A DNA stretch of 27,582 nucleotides from Cerioporus squamosus (GCA_022592435.1 JABYQS010000354.1:1-27582), one strand, 5' to 3'; counted from the stretch's first letter, positions 1-10,254 are shown. Numbers and translations are program-made. The notes: generated by a model not told the origin, from the sequence alone.

Positions 1-1475
1 TATCCAGGCTACCGTTCTTCAGCTCGTCCAAGCGTTGTTTCAAGCGGGTAAACTGCTTGATCTTCTCGGGGAGCTAAACAAGGGAGCGTCGAAGCTGAGC
101 ACTGTTCGCTGTTCACCCGTGCCCGGACGTACCTGGTAGCCAGCGACAAGTCCTGAAGTGCTGACGACGACGAAGAATAGTGTCTCGCGCACAACTGCAT
201 CGGCTAGAGGAGGAGTTATATGTCAGACACATGGTCAGTACGCAACTGTAGTTGATGTACGTACGAGTGTCATGAACGACCTTGTATGGTTGCAAGTCGT
301 ACACAACGGGCAAAGCACCTGACTTGGCCTTCTTCGCGGATGGACGTTGCTTTGTTGGTGATTGCAATTGGTCAGAACTCTGGGCAAGAATACCGTCCGG
401 AGACACTTGTGATGTCCTTCCTGACGGGGATCCAGGCACTTCGAACAGTGTCCGGGCGACTGTGAGGGAGGTGCGACAGCGCGGATAAAGAGCTCCAGAT
501 GGCTTTGCCACAAAACAGACAATCCTCGGACGTTTCTCGAGAATCTTCCGCATGAGAGCAGGTGCCCCGGCGGTGAACTCCGAGTTCGCGAGTTCAGCAG
601 CCTGACAGGCGCGAGGTTAGCACAGAATTGGCGCCATAGGCATGTTTGCTCACGTACCTGTGCACTCGGACGTTCCGCAAGGTTTGTCTGAGGGACAATC
701 AGAGTAAGAACTCGATCCCAGCGGGACAGATAGACATACCATCCCCAGATTGAAGTGTTCCGGTAGTGTGCCGTCTTCGCTGGCACTCAGCAGACGATCA
801 GTGAGGCCTTCGGGGGGATTCAGCCTGTACTCAACTAGTGTAGATAGAGTACATACCAGCGCCGTGAAGGCAACGCCAGAAGTGGTTGGTGGGGTGAGCG
901 AAATGGTGTCCGACAGTAGCAGACATCTGACCAGGGCTAGCACAGCGTGAGTAACCTTGACGTGTCAGTCTGGCGAGTTGAACTTACTTGATTCCACAAA
1001 ACAACACTACGAAAGGGAGGCGACATCAACAGTGTCCGTTCTTGCCCGTGAAACCTACACCCACCGTCTAACATGTCTGACCCTTCACCGAGATGGTCAG
1101 AAAGGGGGTCCAGATGCGCATACTTCTCCGGCGGTGCTACCTGTCTCTTCTTCGGACTGGACGACCTAGATGCTCGAGCCTTTTTTGGGGCCGCTCCAGA
1201 GTCCTCCGACTTCACATGTCCTGTCCACTATGCGCGACCGCGACCGCGACCGCTTCTTGGGTGACGGTCCTACGGGAGTTAGTGTGGGAAGTTCAGTGTC
1301 GACTTCCTCGAATTTGGCATAGCGGCCCGCGCAGCTTGTCCTCTCCGAGAGCGACGCAACGAAGGAACACTTTCGTCGTTGAAGCGAAATGCAGATAGCT
1401 TTTCTCGGAGTTTCTGGTGGGCGTAATTGTACCGTGGGTACTGACGGGCTCGTCCTTGACCACTGGGTCGCTCAT
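1..1475 (-). CDS. TDG: Mismatch-specific uracil/thymine DNA glycosylase (TDG/MUG family), 3' end outside window, frame-broken
   Basis: Members of this family remove uracil or thymine from G:U and G:T mismatches in the nucleus, starting base-excision repair. Exons in transcription order: N-terminal part up to 1475 (start MSDPVVKDEPVS, not firmly joined), one ending at 1065, then 988-1006, 857-936, 740-807, 658-687, 265-601, 133-203 and 1-73. The joined frame gives the family signature: KYAHLDPLSDHLGEG, FCGINPGQMSA (GINPG active-site motif with the catalytic Asn), GHHFAHPTNHFWRCLH, RPRIVCFV, then YDLQPYKVVHD, LFFVVVSTSG and a basic C-terminal helix (LPEKIKQFTRLKQRLDEL) running off the edge. The conserved GK-x-IW motif after RPRIVCFV sits one base out of frame near 507-511. 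The shifts suggest two more one-base losses before YDLQPYKVV. The N-terminus also changes frame around 1215-1320. The family call is firm; integrity is not, and it could be a pseudogene or carry sequence errors. Confidence 0.82.
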
Positions 1476-2470
1476 TAGATAGAAGTAGAGAGAATCAGAA
1501 CAAAGCAAGAGCTGGATGGTACACAGCAAAAGATCGCGTATGAAAGAGGGAAAGCGAGTTGGAAGCGAAACTGGAGTGGGAGGAGGAGGAGAAAGGGAAG
1601 TGGGAAGAGTACAGCTGTTTGCAGAGGTCGTGGCCAGGCGCGATTGCACAGCACGCGTTGTGCACAAAAAATTCAGAAATTCAGAAAATCTGAACGAGTC
1701 GTTCGCCACTTTCTTCTGACTAAGACTACTCTGGGAGACGCAGAAAGCTTACAGGAGTATGTACGGAGCGTCAAAATGCTAGGAGAGCGCAGAAGATGAG
1801 CGAGTATTGCGATATCGTCTACGGGCGCTTACGATCGTCCCTGGGGCTTGTGGAAGTTATGCATGCTCACGCGTCCCAAGCCTTTGCAGCACCTCGGGGA
1901 GCATTCAATCATATACTTACGGCTTTGGTGTACACTTGACCAAGTTTTGGTGGAGTCTGGAGGGGCGAAAACACCCTGAACACCCCTACAGATGAGCAGT
2001 GACCTGGCATTACTATCTCCGCATTACGGGCACGCTGCGACTCAGAAAAAGTTGGAACAGGTCGAGGGCGCAATGTCATAGCATGATGGAGTGGCGTAGC
2101 ATGTATATACTGGTGTTGTTGTCCTACGGACGAATTTTATCAATATCGTGAATATTACGCGTCGAAAGTGTGTGCGCGTCAGTCGGAGTTGGCGGACACG
2201 ACTTCTGCAAACAGCTGTAAGTAAAAGATAACTAAAGTTCAAGTGGAAGTACTGGTGCGGGTAGGATCTCGATCTTGTGGCCAACCTGTGGCTGAAGATC
2301 TGCAGGCCCGATCCATGTACAGAGTGCCAACTTCAAGTTGTTTCATCGGTGGTAGATAACATCTTCAACTTGAAGTTCTACGTAGCACGCCCCTCGATGC
2401 TGAGACATAGTGAATTTCTCCCTGAGCTGTGAGTGGTGGCAACCACGCCAGCGGTTCGGTAACACTCAGG
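1476..2470. other. Intergenic spacer between the glycosylase and GST1
   Basis: About 1 kb with no reading frame carrying a recognisable motif or splice-consistent exon chain. It must hold the promoter of the minus-strand glycosylase just above 1475 and the 3' region of GST1 near its other end. A purine-rich stretch lies at about 1560-1610. An inverted repeat at 2328-2377 is listed separately. Confidence 0.6.
2328..2377. repeat. Inverted repeat, 12-bp arms, just past the GST1 3' end
   Basis: The left arm is CAACTTCAAGTTG at 2328-2340 and the right arm CAACTTGAAGTT at 2366-2377, which match over 12 bases as a stem with a loop of about 25 nt. It lies roughly 100 nt past the last recognisable GST1 codon on the minus strand, so it could fall in the 3' UTR or act in 3'-end formation. 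No function is shown by the sequence alone. Confidence 0.5.
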
Positions 2471-3423
2471 CTGTACAGAATGGGGATGGTGATATCGCTG
2501 TTCACCTTGCCCGTCTTCATCGCTCTCAATCCGTTTCTTGAACTCTGCGTCAATAGCAGCCTGAACCGTTGTGGAACGTCGGTAAGTGTCACGCAGCTTC
2601 TAGGAGGAACTTCATAGACGAGACTTGCCTGGTCCCACGTCCGCGCCATGCTCGGGCGCGCGGTATGTCCGCGACGTACTTCTGAATCCGTGCAAACCTC
2701 GGTGAAGAAAGGGCCTGGATAACCTGCGCCGCAGCGCCCTCCTTAATCGTCGGGGATCCGAGCTCCAAGATCCGATTGAGCCGCATGAGGAGCGGCATCG
2801 CTGCCGCGTCCGCAATCGACCACTCTCCCACCGCGAAGCCCTCAGCAGGGAGCATACGCTGGAGGCCCTCCATTACAGCCAGGAGACCTTCTACGGGAGT
2901 GCCCAGACCGAATAAGAAGCCGGCAAATGCTGGAAGAAACTTTGTGTCGATGTATTGCGCGAAGAGACGGGCCTTGGCGCGAAGGCCGGGGTCGGCGGGG
3001 AGGAGGTGCGCATCGGAGAAGATGTCCGCGAGGAACTCGTTGATGACGAGCGACTCGGGAATCTGGACAGTGTCCGGGATGGAGCGTCGCCGGGATTCAG
3101 CTTGGGCCGCCGTAGACAAGGTAGGGGACCTAGAAGCCGCAGGTCATCAGTGCGCCGTCGGAGAAGCATGCCAAACAGGGGCCGGACAGACCTTGCCGAC
3201 GCCGACGTTGACCTTCTGCTCATACCACTCTGGCTTGTCGTAGATGAGATTGATCCAGATGATGTCGTAGGCCGCACCTGCTTCCTCGAGAGCGAGGCGC
3301 ACTCTGTGCGGAAACGGTGAGTCCTACACAGACTCTAGGATGTCAGCTCTGTTCGAGAGAATAAGTAGAGCGTTGCAGACATACAATCGCCGCGTAGAGG
3401 GTGATGCGTTTGGTCTCAGACAT
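2471..3423 (-). pseudogene. GST1: omega-like fungal glutathione S-transferase, several -1 frame breaks
   Basis: It encodes a two-domain cytosolic GST of the fungal type also seen in GST2. Exon 1 (3385-3423, MSETKRITLYAAI) and exon 2 (3192-3323, [16 protein letters not shown] to [10 protein letters not shown]) are intact and have the same intron positions as GST2. Exon 3 starts at 3129 (VPYLVYGG) and then needs a missing base near 3104-3111, another near 3071-3081 and a third near 2662-2666 to keep the GST frame. Between these, the C-terminal domain reads cleanly ([43 protein letters not shown]). The last exon (from 2560 down, AAIDAEFKKRIES then MKTGKVNSDITIP) also changes frame. The intron before it starts GCAAGT, a GC-AG donor. 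As written the gene is not translatable. A TATA-like box survives at 3487-3493, so recent decay or sequence error are both possible. Confidence 0.78.
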
Positions 3424-3486
3424 CTCGATTTTCACGGGAGTCGAAGTGTGCTGCTGACTCACTGAACTGTCTGAAACATCCAAGAG

Positions 3487-3493
3487 CTTTATA
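3487..3493 (-). promoter_or_regulatory. TATA-like box upstream of GST1
   Basis: On the minus strand this reads TATAAAG, 63 nt upstream of the GST1 ATG at 3423, a usual distance for a fungal core promoter. The GST3 copy has no such box at the matching place. Confidence 0.45.
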
Positions 3494-3779
3494 CGGCTGC
3501 AGCTCCCATCTGGCGCAGCAGACATCCGGAAGCTAAAGTTGTGGCTGGCGTATGTCCTCCGGCAGGAGGCCTTGTCTCTGTGACATCCGAATGGACGCGT
3601 CCTCTGGCCGAGAAGCGTAGGTGCGCCGGCAAGCTTGCCTATGTGTCCGCAGTGTGGCCCTGTTGTTGCTACTGTGCTGCGATCAGTGCGTGTGGTCAAG
3701 GCATTACGACTGTCCGCAATTCAGCTTGGCATCTGCGCAGCCAGATGGGTGGGAAGGCCGGTCAAGGGCGGACACTTAT

Positions 3780-4763
3780 TGTTCTTCGCCAAGGAACCTC
3801 TTGCGTGAACATGGCCCGGGGTATAAGTCGGGGACTCGGATCTCAAGGCCATAGGGTCTGCCACTAGCCTTTCTGACAGTACCAAATTGTCAGTATCCGC
3901 TGTGAGGATTGAAGTCCAGATGTGACTGCAATCCCACCTTCGACATGGAGTCTATAGGGATACCAGTCATACATCAGGAAACGCGTTATTTGCTGTGCGG
4001 AGACAGGCGTCTCTGTGGCTCTATGGGCTCTATCCGACTCTATCCGAGCTATCGGGGAATCATTTTCCCGTCGGCAAGCTCGAGCTCTGTGAACACTTAC
4101 TGGACACTGGTACCGGAGGGGCAGAACAGCTCTTACCATGAAAATGTGATCATGATGGGGCAGTAGTCGGCCATTAAGAACAGATTATTGAGGTGGGATG
4201 GGGAGAGGGGAAGGGGGAGGGCTCGGACGTGTCTCTGGACAGAGCCGGATAGAGACAGCTGCTCCGGATAGAGCCAGGTAGAGACAGGGCGCTCCGGGCA
4301 GAGACCGGCGGCTCGGTATGATGGGGGGATCTCTATCGCGCTGTCGCTCCACCTAGCACCGCACAGCCGGGATAGCGCCAAACGCGTTTCCTGATGTAAA
4401 CTCAGAGGTAGAGTCCGAGGCGAAGGCGATCGCGTAAGGTAGACTCGGTCGTCGAACTTTCAGGAAGTAACAAGAGTGAGGGTTGTCTCCCCTAGGCAGA
4501 CGATTGACGGGTCGGCGGCCGCGTTAACTCCAGCCGCGCTGCGTACGGGCGCTCCGACAAGCCCGAGCCTCTCGGCGACAAATACGTCGAAGTACTACTT
4601 AGTAGAGTACATGCATTGGTGTGCCAAGTTCCAGTAGTAATTGGCATCCTGAACTTCAAGAAGCTCTAGCACCTCCTCGAGGTACTCTTCGTGTGGCGGT
4701 CTTAGATATATAAGTACATCGAAACGTAGTCTACCACACCCGCACTTTCACCGTTTTCGGAGC
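3780..4763. other. Intergenic spacer between GST1 and GST2 with short-repeat cluster
   Basis: No gene is recognised in this stretch of nearly 1 kb. It contains a cluster of short TCTATCCG-type repeats on both strands (4022-4380, listed separately), an imperfect palindrome GTACTACTTAGTAGAGTAC at 4592-4610, and a plus-strand TATATAAG near 4705 that does not precede any recognisable plus-strand gene. Confidence 0.5.
4022..4380. repeat. Cluster of CTCTATCCGA-type decamers in both orientations
   Basis: CTCTATCCGA occurs twice in perfect tandem at 4028-4047. The reverse-complement form CCGGATAGAG occurs at 4245-4254 and 4264-4273, with looser variants (CAGGTAGAGACAG, GGGATAGCG) up to about 4380. 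Opposed copies some 200 nt apart could be the remnant of a small inverted-repeat element. No target-site duplication or transposase is visible. Confidence 0.4.
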
Positions 4764-5698
4764 CTAATGAACTGGGATAGAAATATCACTGTTGACGCGC
4801 CCCGTCTTGTACATATTCTCAACCCGCGCTCTGAAGTTCTCCAGGAGAGCAGCCTGGTTCGGAAGAGTCTTGTCAGCGTGGCCGTGTCATCCGACCTAGA
4901 ACAGGAGCACGCACCTCGTCCCATGCCTTAGCCATGCTCGGGCGTGCGACGTTGTCAGACCAGTACTTGTACAACCTTGCGAATCTGGACGAGCGTAGAG
5001 CCTCGAGGACCTCCTTTGCCACGCCCTCTTGCATCAACGGCGGATGACGGTCCAGCTTCAGGATCGCGTGGATCCGCATGAGGAACGGGACGAACGCCGC
5101 ATCCGCGATCGACCAGTCGCCGACTGCGTACCCTTCGGCAGGGAGCTTGCGCTGCATGTCTTCGAGTGCATCGAGGAGCGTCTCCTTCGGCGCGCCCTTG
5201 AAGAAGAAGTCTACAAACGCAGGGCGGACCTTCATCTCGGCAGCATAAGTGAAGAGACGGGCTTTGGCACGGAGAGCGGGGTCGGCTGGAAGGAGTTTCG
5301 CGGACGGGAGGATGTCCGCGAGGAACTCGTTGATGACAAGCGACTCGGGCAGCTGGACTGTGTCCGGAGAGGGAGTGTCGCCAGGATTCAGCTTGGGCCC
5401 GCCGTAGACGAGGTAGGGAACCTGGGAGATAGAACGTCAGTACTTGTGCGCGCAGGGGTCGATTGAACAACCTTTGCCTCCGAGTAGACGTTCTTCCCGT
5501 ACCACTCGGGCTTGTTGTAGAGCAAATCGATCCAGATGATATCGTAGGCAGCCTGAGCTTCTTCGAGCGCGAGTCGCACCCTTTGCGGGAACGGCGACTC
5601 CTGTGGAGGACATATCAGGTACGACGTTCCAAGCTCTGTTAGTACTGCGAAGGGCGTACCACGGAGTTATACAATGTGATCCGTTCAACGGGAGACAT
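4764..5698 (-). CDS. GST2: intact omega-like fungal glutathione S-transferase
   Basis: A 254-residue two-domain GST, presumably conjugating or reducing xenobiotics with glutathione in the cytosol. Exons are 5660-5698, 5472-5600, 4915-5421 and 4764-4853, 765 nt in total and exactly in frame, ending IPVH and TAG. The thioredoxin-like N-terminal domain opens [29 protein letters not shown], followed by KPEWYGKNV and the cis-proline loop [17 protein letters not shown]. The helical C-terminal domain has [33 protein letters not shown] and the [10 protein letters not shown] helix. Where omega-type GSTs carry the catalytic Cys of a CPF motif, this one has Ser (SPF). The second intron donor is weak (GTTGTT), but the joined frame supports it. 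GST5 shares the first three intron positions. The start is the first ATG of the exon, with a TATA box upstream. Confidence 0.9.
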
Positions 5699-5755
5699 GG
5701 TGTAACTTAAAAAGGATTTGTGGGTGCGAACGAACGTTCCGCAACCTGCCCCCGA

Positions 5756-5762
5756 TTATATA
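5756..5762 (-). promoter_or_regulatory. TATA box of GST2
   Basis: It reads TATATAA on the minus strand, 58 nt upstream of the GST2 start codon at 5698. Confidence 0.55.
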
Positions 5763-6190
5763 CTCCTATAGCCGCCATGGATAGAACATCGACGACGGCT
5801 GCCCAAGTAACAAGTGAGGACGCGGTCTGTCCGTGTTCGTAATTCTAAGACCGCGTATTACAGTCGTGAGAAATGCGCAGCTCTCACCGTCAGCATTATG
5901 TATTATACATTCCCTCCGAACATCTAGATGCCACGGTGCGATGGGTTTTGCGGTGGAGGACTCACCGAGTCTTCGTCCGTGCACAGAGGTGTGGCGAAGT
6001 TGCTTGGCCGAGATCGGAGTCTTCGAGCCTGGATTGCCGGGATCGGAGTCAATGTGGGAGATTCCAAGGTGTAACAGGCCGTCGTACGACCAGAAAGATT
6101 TACGGAGACGGTATGTGTCTACGGCAACAAGCTCCTATGGACGGCGATAGCAGATTTGTGGCATCCCCATCGCAGCATGGTGGCGTCGAG
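5763..6190. other. Spacer between GST2 promoter and GST3 relic
   Basis: Nothing recognisable. Reading frames here have no family motif and no splice-supported exon chain. The segment should hold upstream elements of GST2 and the eroded 3' flank of GST3. Confidence 0.5.
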
Positions 6191-6928
6191 GCAGCCCTGG
6201 CCCATGAAGCCTGGGACACCACAGTTGCATCAGCAGCGGCCTGGGTTAGCGTGGAACGTCTTCGTGAGCGTCATGCAGCTCTTCACTGGCACGGCAACAC
6301 AGACTTACATACCTTGTCCCACGTCCGATTCGCCATCCTGGCGAACCCCGGTGTAGCAAGCACTCTGACAGCTTCTGCCGCAGTGACATTCTTGCGTCGG
6401 GTGCTCTCGGACTTCAGGATGGGGTTGAACCGCATGAGGAACGGCATCGCTGACGCGTCCGTAACAAATGACTTTCCAATAGCGAAGTGATCAGCAGGAA
6501 TCATACGTCGAAGTCCATCGATGAAAACGGCTCGGAGCCCTTCAACGAACGTGTACAGACCGAGTTCAGAGCGAGAGATGCGGAAAGGAACTCCGTGTTG
6601 GTGTACTGCATACTGAGGAACGAGATCTGAAGTCCGCATGCCATCAGTACTCATGCCTTCGGAGCATGGCGAACACGGGTTGTACAGACCTTGCTGACGC
6701 TGACGTTGACCGTCTGCTCATACCATTCTGGCTTTTCGTAGCTGAGATTGAACAGATGATGTCGTCAGTCGCGCCTGATTCCTCGAGCGCGAGGCGCATC
6801 CTGTGCGGGAAGGGCGAGTCCTAAATGGGTAGAATGTTAGCGATGTCCGAACGGACAGAGCTGGAAAACAGCGTTGCGAACACGTACTATCGTCGCGTAG
6901 AGGGTGTTTCGCTTGGTATCTGGGGTAG
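6190..6928 (-). pseudogene. GST3: degraded copy of GST1
   Basis: This aligns with GST1 through exons and introns. Exon 1 survives as DTKRNTLYATI (near 6888-6923), but the codons matching the GST1 start MSE are now non-ATG, so the start is lost. Exon 2 keeps DSPFPHRMRLALEESGA, then loses one base at ATCTG-TTCAAT relative to GST1. The first part of exon 3, about 57 codons from the cis-Pro loop through the start of the C-terminal domain, is missing. What follows (FVEGLRAVFIDGLRRMIPADHFAIGKSFVTDASAMP in pieces, ending near 6300) is clearly GST C-terminal domain, but lacks the aromatic and RPSMA helix. The last intron is still alignable with that of GST1 and keeps a normal GTATGT donor. The missing start and the exon deletion make this a true pseudogene regardless of sequence quality. 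Confidence 0.83.
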
Positions 6929-7025
6929 AAGTCTAAAATCGTACTGAACTGCCTGCCGCTACCGCCTGCTCTCCACGACTGCAACTCCTTTCTGACAGGG
7001 CACACATTCGGAAGCCTCCGAGCGT

Positions 7026-7255
7026 AGCTGGCGTATGTCCTCCGGCAGAAGCATCTCGGCATGAGGATTCGGGAGGACGCGTCCGTCCCAGAGCGTCGGT
7101 GTGTCTGTGATTTGTCTAGGTTTCTGCAATCTGAACCTGTTGCTGCATATCAGTGACGATCGAACCTGGCAAATACGCGACCACTGTGCGCAGTTCAGCA
7201 TGTGACATCCGTGCGGCATGATGGCTGGGATGGTCAGTCAGGGTCCTCGAGTAGT
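7026..7255 (-). repeat. Upstream part of the GST1/GST3 segmental duplication
   Basis: The region upstream of GST3 matches the region upstream of GST1 (3541-3780). Both contain AGCTGGCGTATGTCCTCCGG or a near copy (7027-7046 versus 3543-3562) followed by GACGCGTCC. About 130 nt further on both have a stretch like GACTGTCCGCAATTCAGC and GATGG-TGGGA-GG. The duplicated unit therefore included the promoter and at least 350 nt of upstream DNA. Confidence 0.65.
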
Positions 7256-8282
7256 ACTTAGATCAAGGTCAAGAGCGGGAAGCGATACCGTGTCCTGTGT
7301 GTCGACATGCAGAGGTTAAAATCCTCAGACGTCGGGGCTGCGAGTGACGTCGGTGTCTGGTCGTAGCGCGAGCACTGGTCAGCAAATACCGCTCCATGGT
7401 AAACATTATAGAGCATGCTTGCCTTGTGGGTATGGCAACGAGCTGTCCGATACATCTTGTGGGACACTCGATGACGATTCATCTCGCGAGGCGAGATTGG
7501 TCGCACGGAGACTTGTGACACCCGTCCTGAGGATACATGGAGGATTTGATGTACGAGCATCTGGACTGCACAAGCTGTATGTCACGGTTACCAGTAAGTA
7601 CTACTTACAGCGTCGGTGACCGGAATTTTATAGGGAAGAACTTATGGACAGACTTCGGGTCAGAAGATGGCGAAAGCAAATTTCTGAACGAGATTTAAGG
7701 CCTTGAGGGTGCACCTTGAACAAAGGTTGTATGTAGTCACCGTCAGGTACTTACTCGGTGACTCAAGCGCCGATGGGACCACAGAACGATGGCGCTAGAG
7801 TGTGCTCCGGATTCATCCGATACTTACTTGTGACTTCTACCTTGCCAACTTTCCTGGACTTTCTGCCACATCAAGCCCATAAATTAACCACCTCTTGCAC
7901 CACCGTAGCCCAACCGTAGCCCTAGCACTCACTTTTCATGCCCTCTTGTTGATGCTGAAGCACTGCACCGATTGGTCAGACAGTCAGGCAGACTCACTCC
8001 AAGACATCTTTCATCAGATTCAGACCTATGTTTCTAGGGGTGATGCTGACTCCTCAGCGGTCCAAATACTTACATCAAGCACGTATCCCCAATCATATGT
8101 GCCCGCGCCATGTCTGTCGCCGCCTCCCGATGATCTGAGATATTGCGCTGGTCGTTCTTGAGCTGTGGGCGCGCGTCAGGCCGCTTCCCAAGGTCAACCG
8201 TTCCTCGAAGTGCGCTCATCCCTCCACCTCCACTCCTCTCTCCGTGTCTAAAGTATTGCATATAGACCCGCACTTGACAACA
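7256..8282. other. Intergenic spacer between GST3 and the FAD oxidase
   Basis: About 1 kb with no recognisable coding exon. A 7-bp inverted repeat GTCACCG/CGGTGAC lies at 7737-7763. The plus-strand side must hold the promoter of the FAD oxidase. Its leader just before the ATG is pyrimidine-rich (CTCCACCTCCACTCCTCTCTCC), as in many fungal promoters. Confidence 0.5.
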
Positions 8283-9955
8283 ATGGAGCGTCTTCAGATC
8301 GAAGGCACCATCCTCAGCCCATCCTCTGGTGATGCATACGCCAATGCGTTGAAACGTAACTCAGACTTGTCGACACTTCGTGCTGCGTATGTCGTGCAAC
8401 CCGCAGCTATCGGCGACATACCACCGGTCCTCGCGTACGCTGTTGCCCAGAGCCCGCCCCTCGAGGTCGCCGTCAAGGGGGGCGGTGCTCACTCCTCGAC
8501 CTGGGCCAGCTCCGAAGGCGGCGTCGTTATCGATCTCAGCAAGCTCAACAAGGTCACGCTCGCCGAGGACAAGCAGTCTATCTCGGTGCAAGGTGGTGCG
8601 CTCTGGGAAGACGTCTACAAGGTCACCTCTGAGGCCCACGTCGACGTTGTCGGTGCACCTCTCTGGTTCGTCGGCGTGGGCGGTTTCACGCTTGGAGGCG
8701 GATATGGTCCGCTGAGCGGGGAGCACGGCCTGGCAATCGATAACTTGCTATCGGCAACTGTCGTCCTGGCCGACGGACGTGTTGTGAAGACGAGCGCGGA
8801 TGAAGAGCCGGACTTATTCTGGGCGATCCGAGGTACGCATGCCTGCGTTTTAGCGGGAGGTTCCACTGCCCAGATCGCCCTGACGCTCAATTTGTTCCAG
8901 GCGGTGGCGGACAGTTCGGCATCGTCGTCGAGTTCGTCTTTAAGGTGCATCCGCACGCAGGTCCCTTCACTGGCGGTCTGCTGGTATACCCCATAGTGGA
9001 CAAGGCGGACCTCAGCAAGCTGCTCGATGTGATCACCGTGCGTGCACCTGTACATTTCGCGCCGACGCCCTGCTGACAGTGTGAGATTCACACAGGAATG
9101 GAAGAAGACACAGACCTCCGCGGAGCGTTTCACCATGCATTTCTCGCGGCCTCCGCCTGACTTCAACGTGAGTCTCTACGCGTGCTTCGTTCACCGCCCA
9201 ATTCCTCCGTCTCACAATCCCGTCTGATCTCCCTTCCTACATAGCCCAGCGTCGTCATCTTCCCTTCGACCCTGCACGACGCCGACGGCGCACGCGCCCA
9301 ACGCTCCTTCGCACCCTTCATCGAACTCCCTCAATCCACCGGGCGCGCGCAGCTCCCCTTCAAGACCGTTCCAGACTTCCTGACCGTGTCGCACGCTGCA
9401 GACAGAGCGCTCGAGCACGCCCCGCGCCGGCTCGTCATCCGGGGCACGATGTTCTCGGACTTCTTCCCCGAGCTCTTGGGCGCCGTGTGGGACAAGTGGC
9501 TCGAGTTCACGGAGGGCAACGCGGACGTGCGCGCGTCTGCTGTGCTGTGGGACTTGACTGTCCCGGACAAGATCACGGATGTCAAGCCTGGGGACACCGC
9601 GCTCAAGACCCGTGTCCCGCACTACTGGATGGCTGTGCAGGGAAGGTATGTGCCGGGAATCGTCTTCAGATCTCACGAGATCGTCCGGGGACTGACTTTC
9701 CGATGGTACAGGTCGAAGACGGACGAGTCTGTGGAGGCGTGCAGGAAGTTCACTGCGGACGTCGTGCAGTTTGTGCGCGCGAAGAACACTGAGCTCGCCG
9801 GACAGGACCTTGGCTGGTTCCTAAACATGTGCCAAGGGGACGAGAAGCCGGAGGACGTGTTCGGGGAGAACCTCCCTCATCTGAAGGAGGTCAAGGCAAA
9901 GTACGACCCGCAAAATGTGTTCAGCAAAGGTGTATCCATCCATCCTGGCGTGTAA
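8283..9955 (+). CDS. FAD-linked oxidoreductase (PCMH-type FAD domain, BBE/6-hydroxynicotine-oxidase-like)
   Basis: A flavoenzyme of 467 residues that oxidises a small organic substrate I cannot identify. Exons are 8283-8832, 8901-9037, 9096-9167, 9245-9645 and 9712-9955, 1,404 nt in total and in frame. Residues 60-90 hold the FAD-domain core (VAVKGGGAHSSTWASSEGG then VVIDLSKLNKV). Residues 104-155 hold QGGALWEDVY, GVGGFTLGGGYG and SGEHGLAIDNLL, then LADGRVV, ADEEPDLFWAIRGGGGQFGIV across the first splice. The end has KYDPQNVFSKG, the usual closing motif. The family often binds FAD covalently through a His in GGGH and a Cys before GVGG. Here the His is one residue late (GGGAH, residue 70) and the Cys is absent (APLWF), so bicovalent attachment is unlikely. 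No signal peptide is seen, so it is probably intracellular. The ATG at 8283 is preferred over an upstream in-frame GTG at 8244. It is flanked by GST genes on both sides. Confidence 0.9.
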
Positions 9956-10254
9956 TGTGTATCTGGTTTTCCTACTCATCGGATTGCGAGCCATTCCAAC
10001 GCGTCTCGGAGGGTTGGAGCAGCCCATCGGGAGCACGGACGCTCGTTTTCACCTACTCACTCATCGACCCTCAACCTCTATGCACGACCACGTTCACTCA
10101 CTGTTGGACCTAGATGGGAATACACCATCAATTCATCGCTATGCTCATAGTCCATGTTAACCTCCAGGTAAGCCTTCTCGCATGACCATCCTACCCATCT
10201 ACTTCTCAGAGACGAGCTTCTTTCTGACAGCCCCCCAATCTCTTCCAGCGCGTG

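Noticed and set aside
8244..8282. Upstream in-frame GTG as a start for the FAD oxidase
   Set aside because: Fungal nuclear genes rarely start at GTG, and the ATG at 8283 gives the usual short N-terminus before the FAD domain.
9646..9711. In-frame coding through this segment of the FAD oxidase
   Set aside because: The 66 nt are a multiple of three and open, but GTATGT...TACAG ends and an inserted RYVPGIVF-type stretch not expected in the family mark it as an intron.
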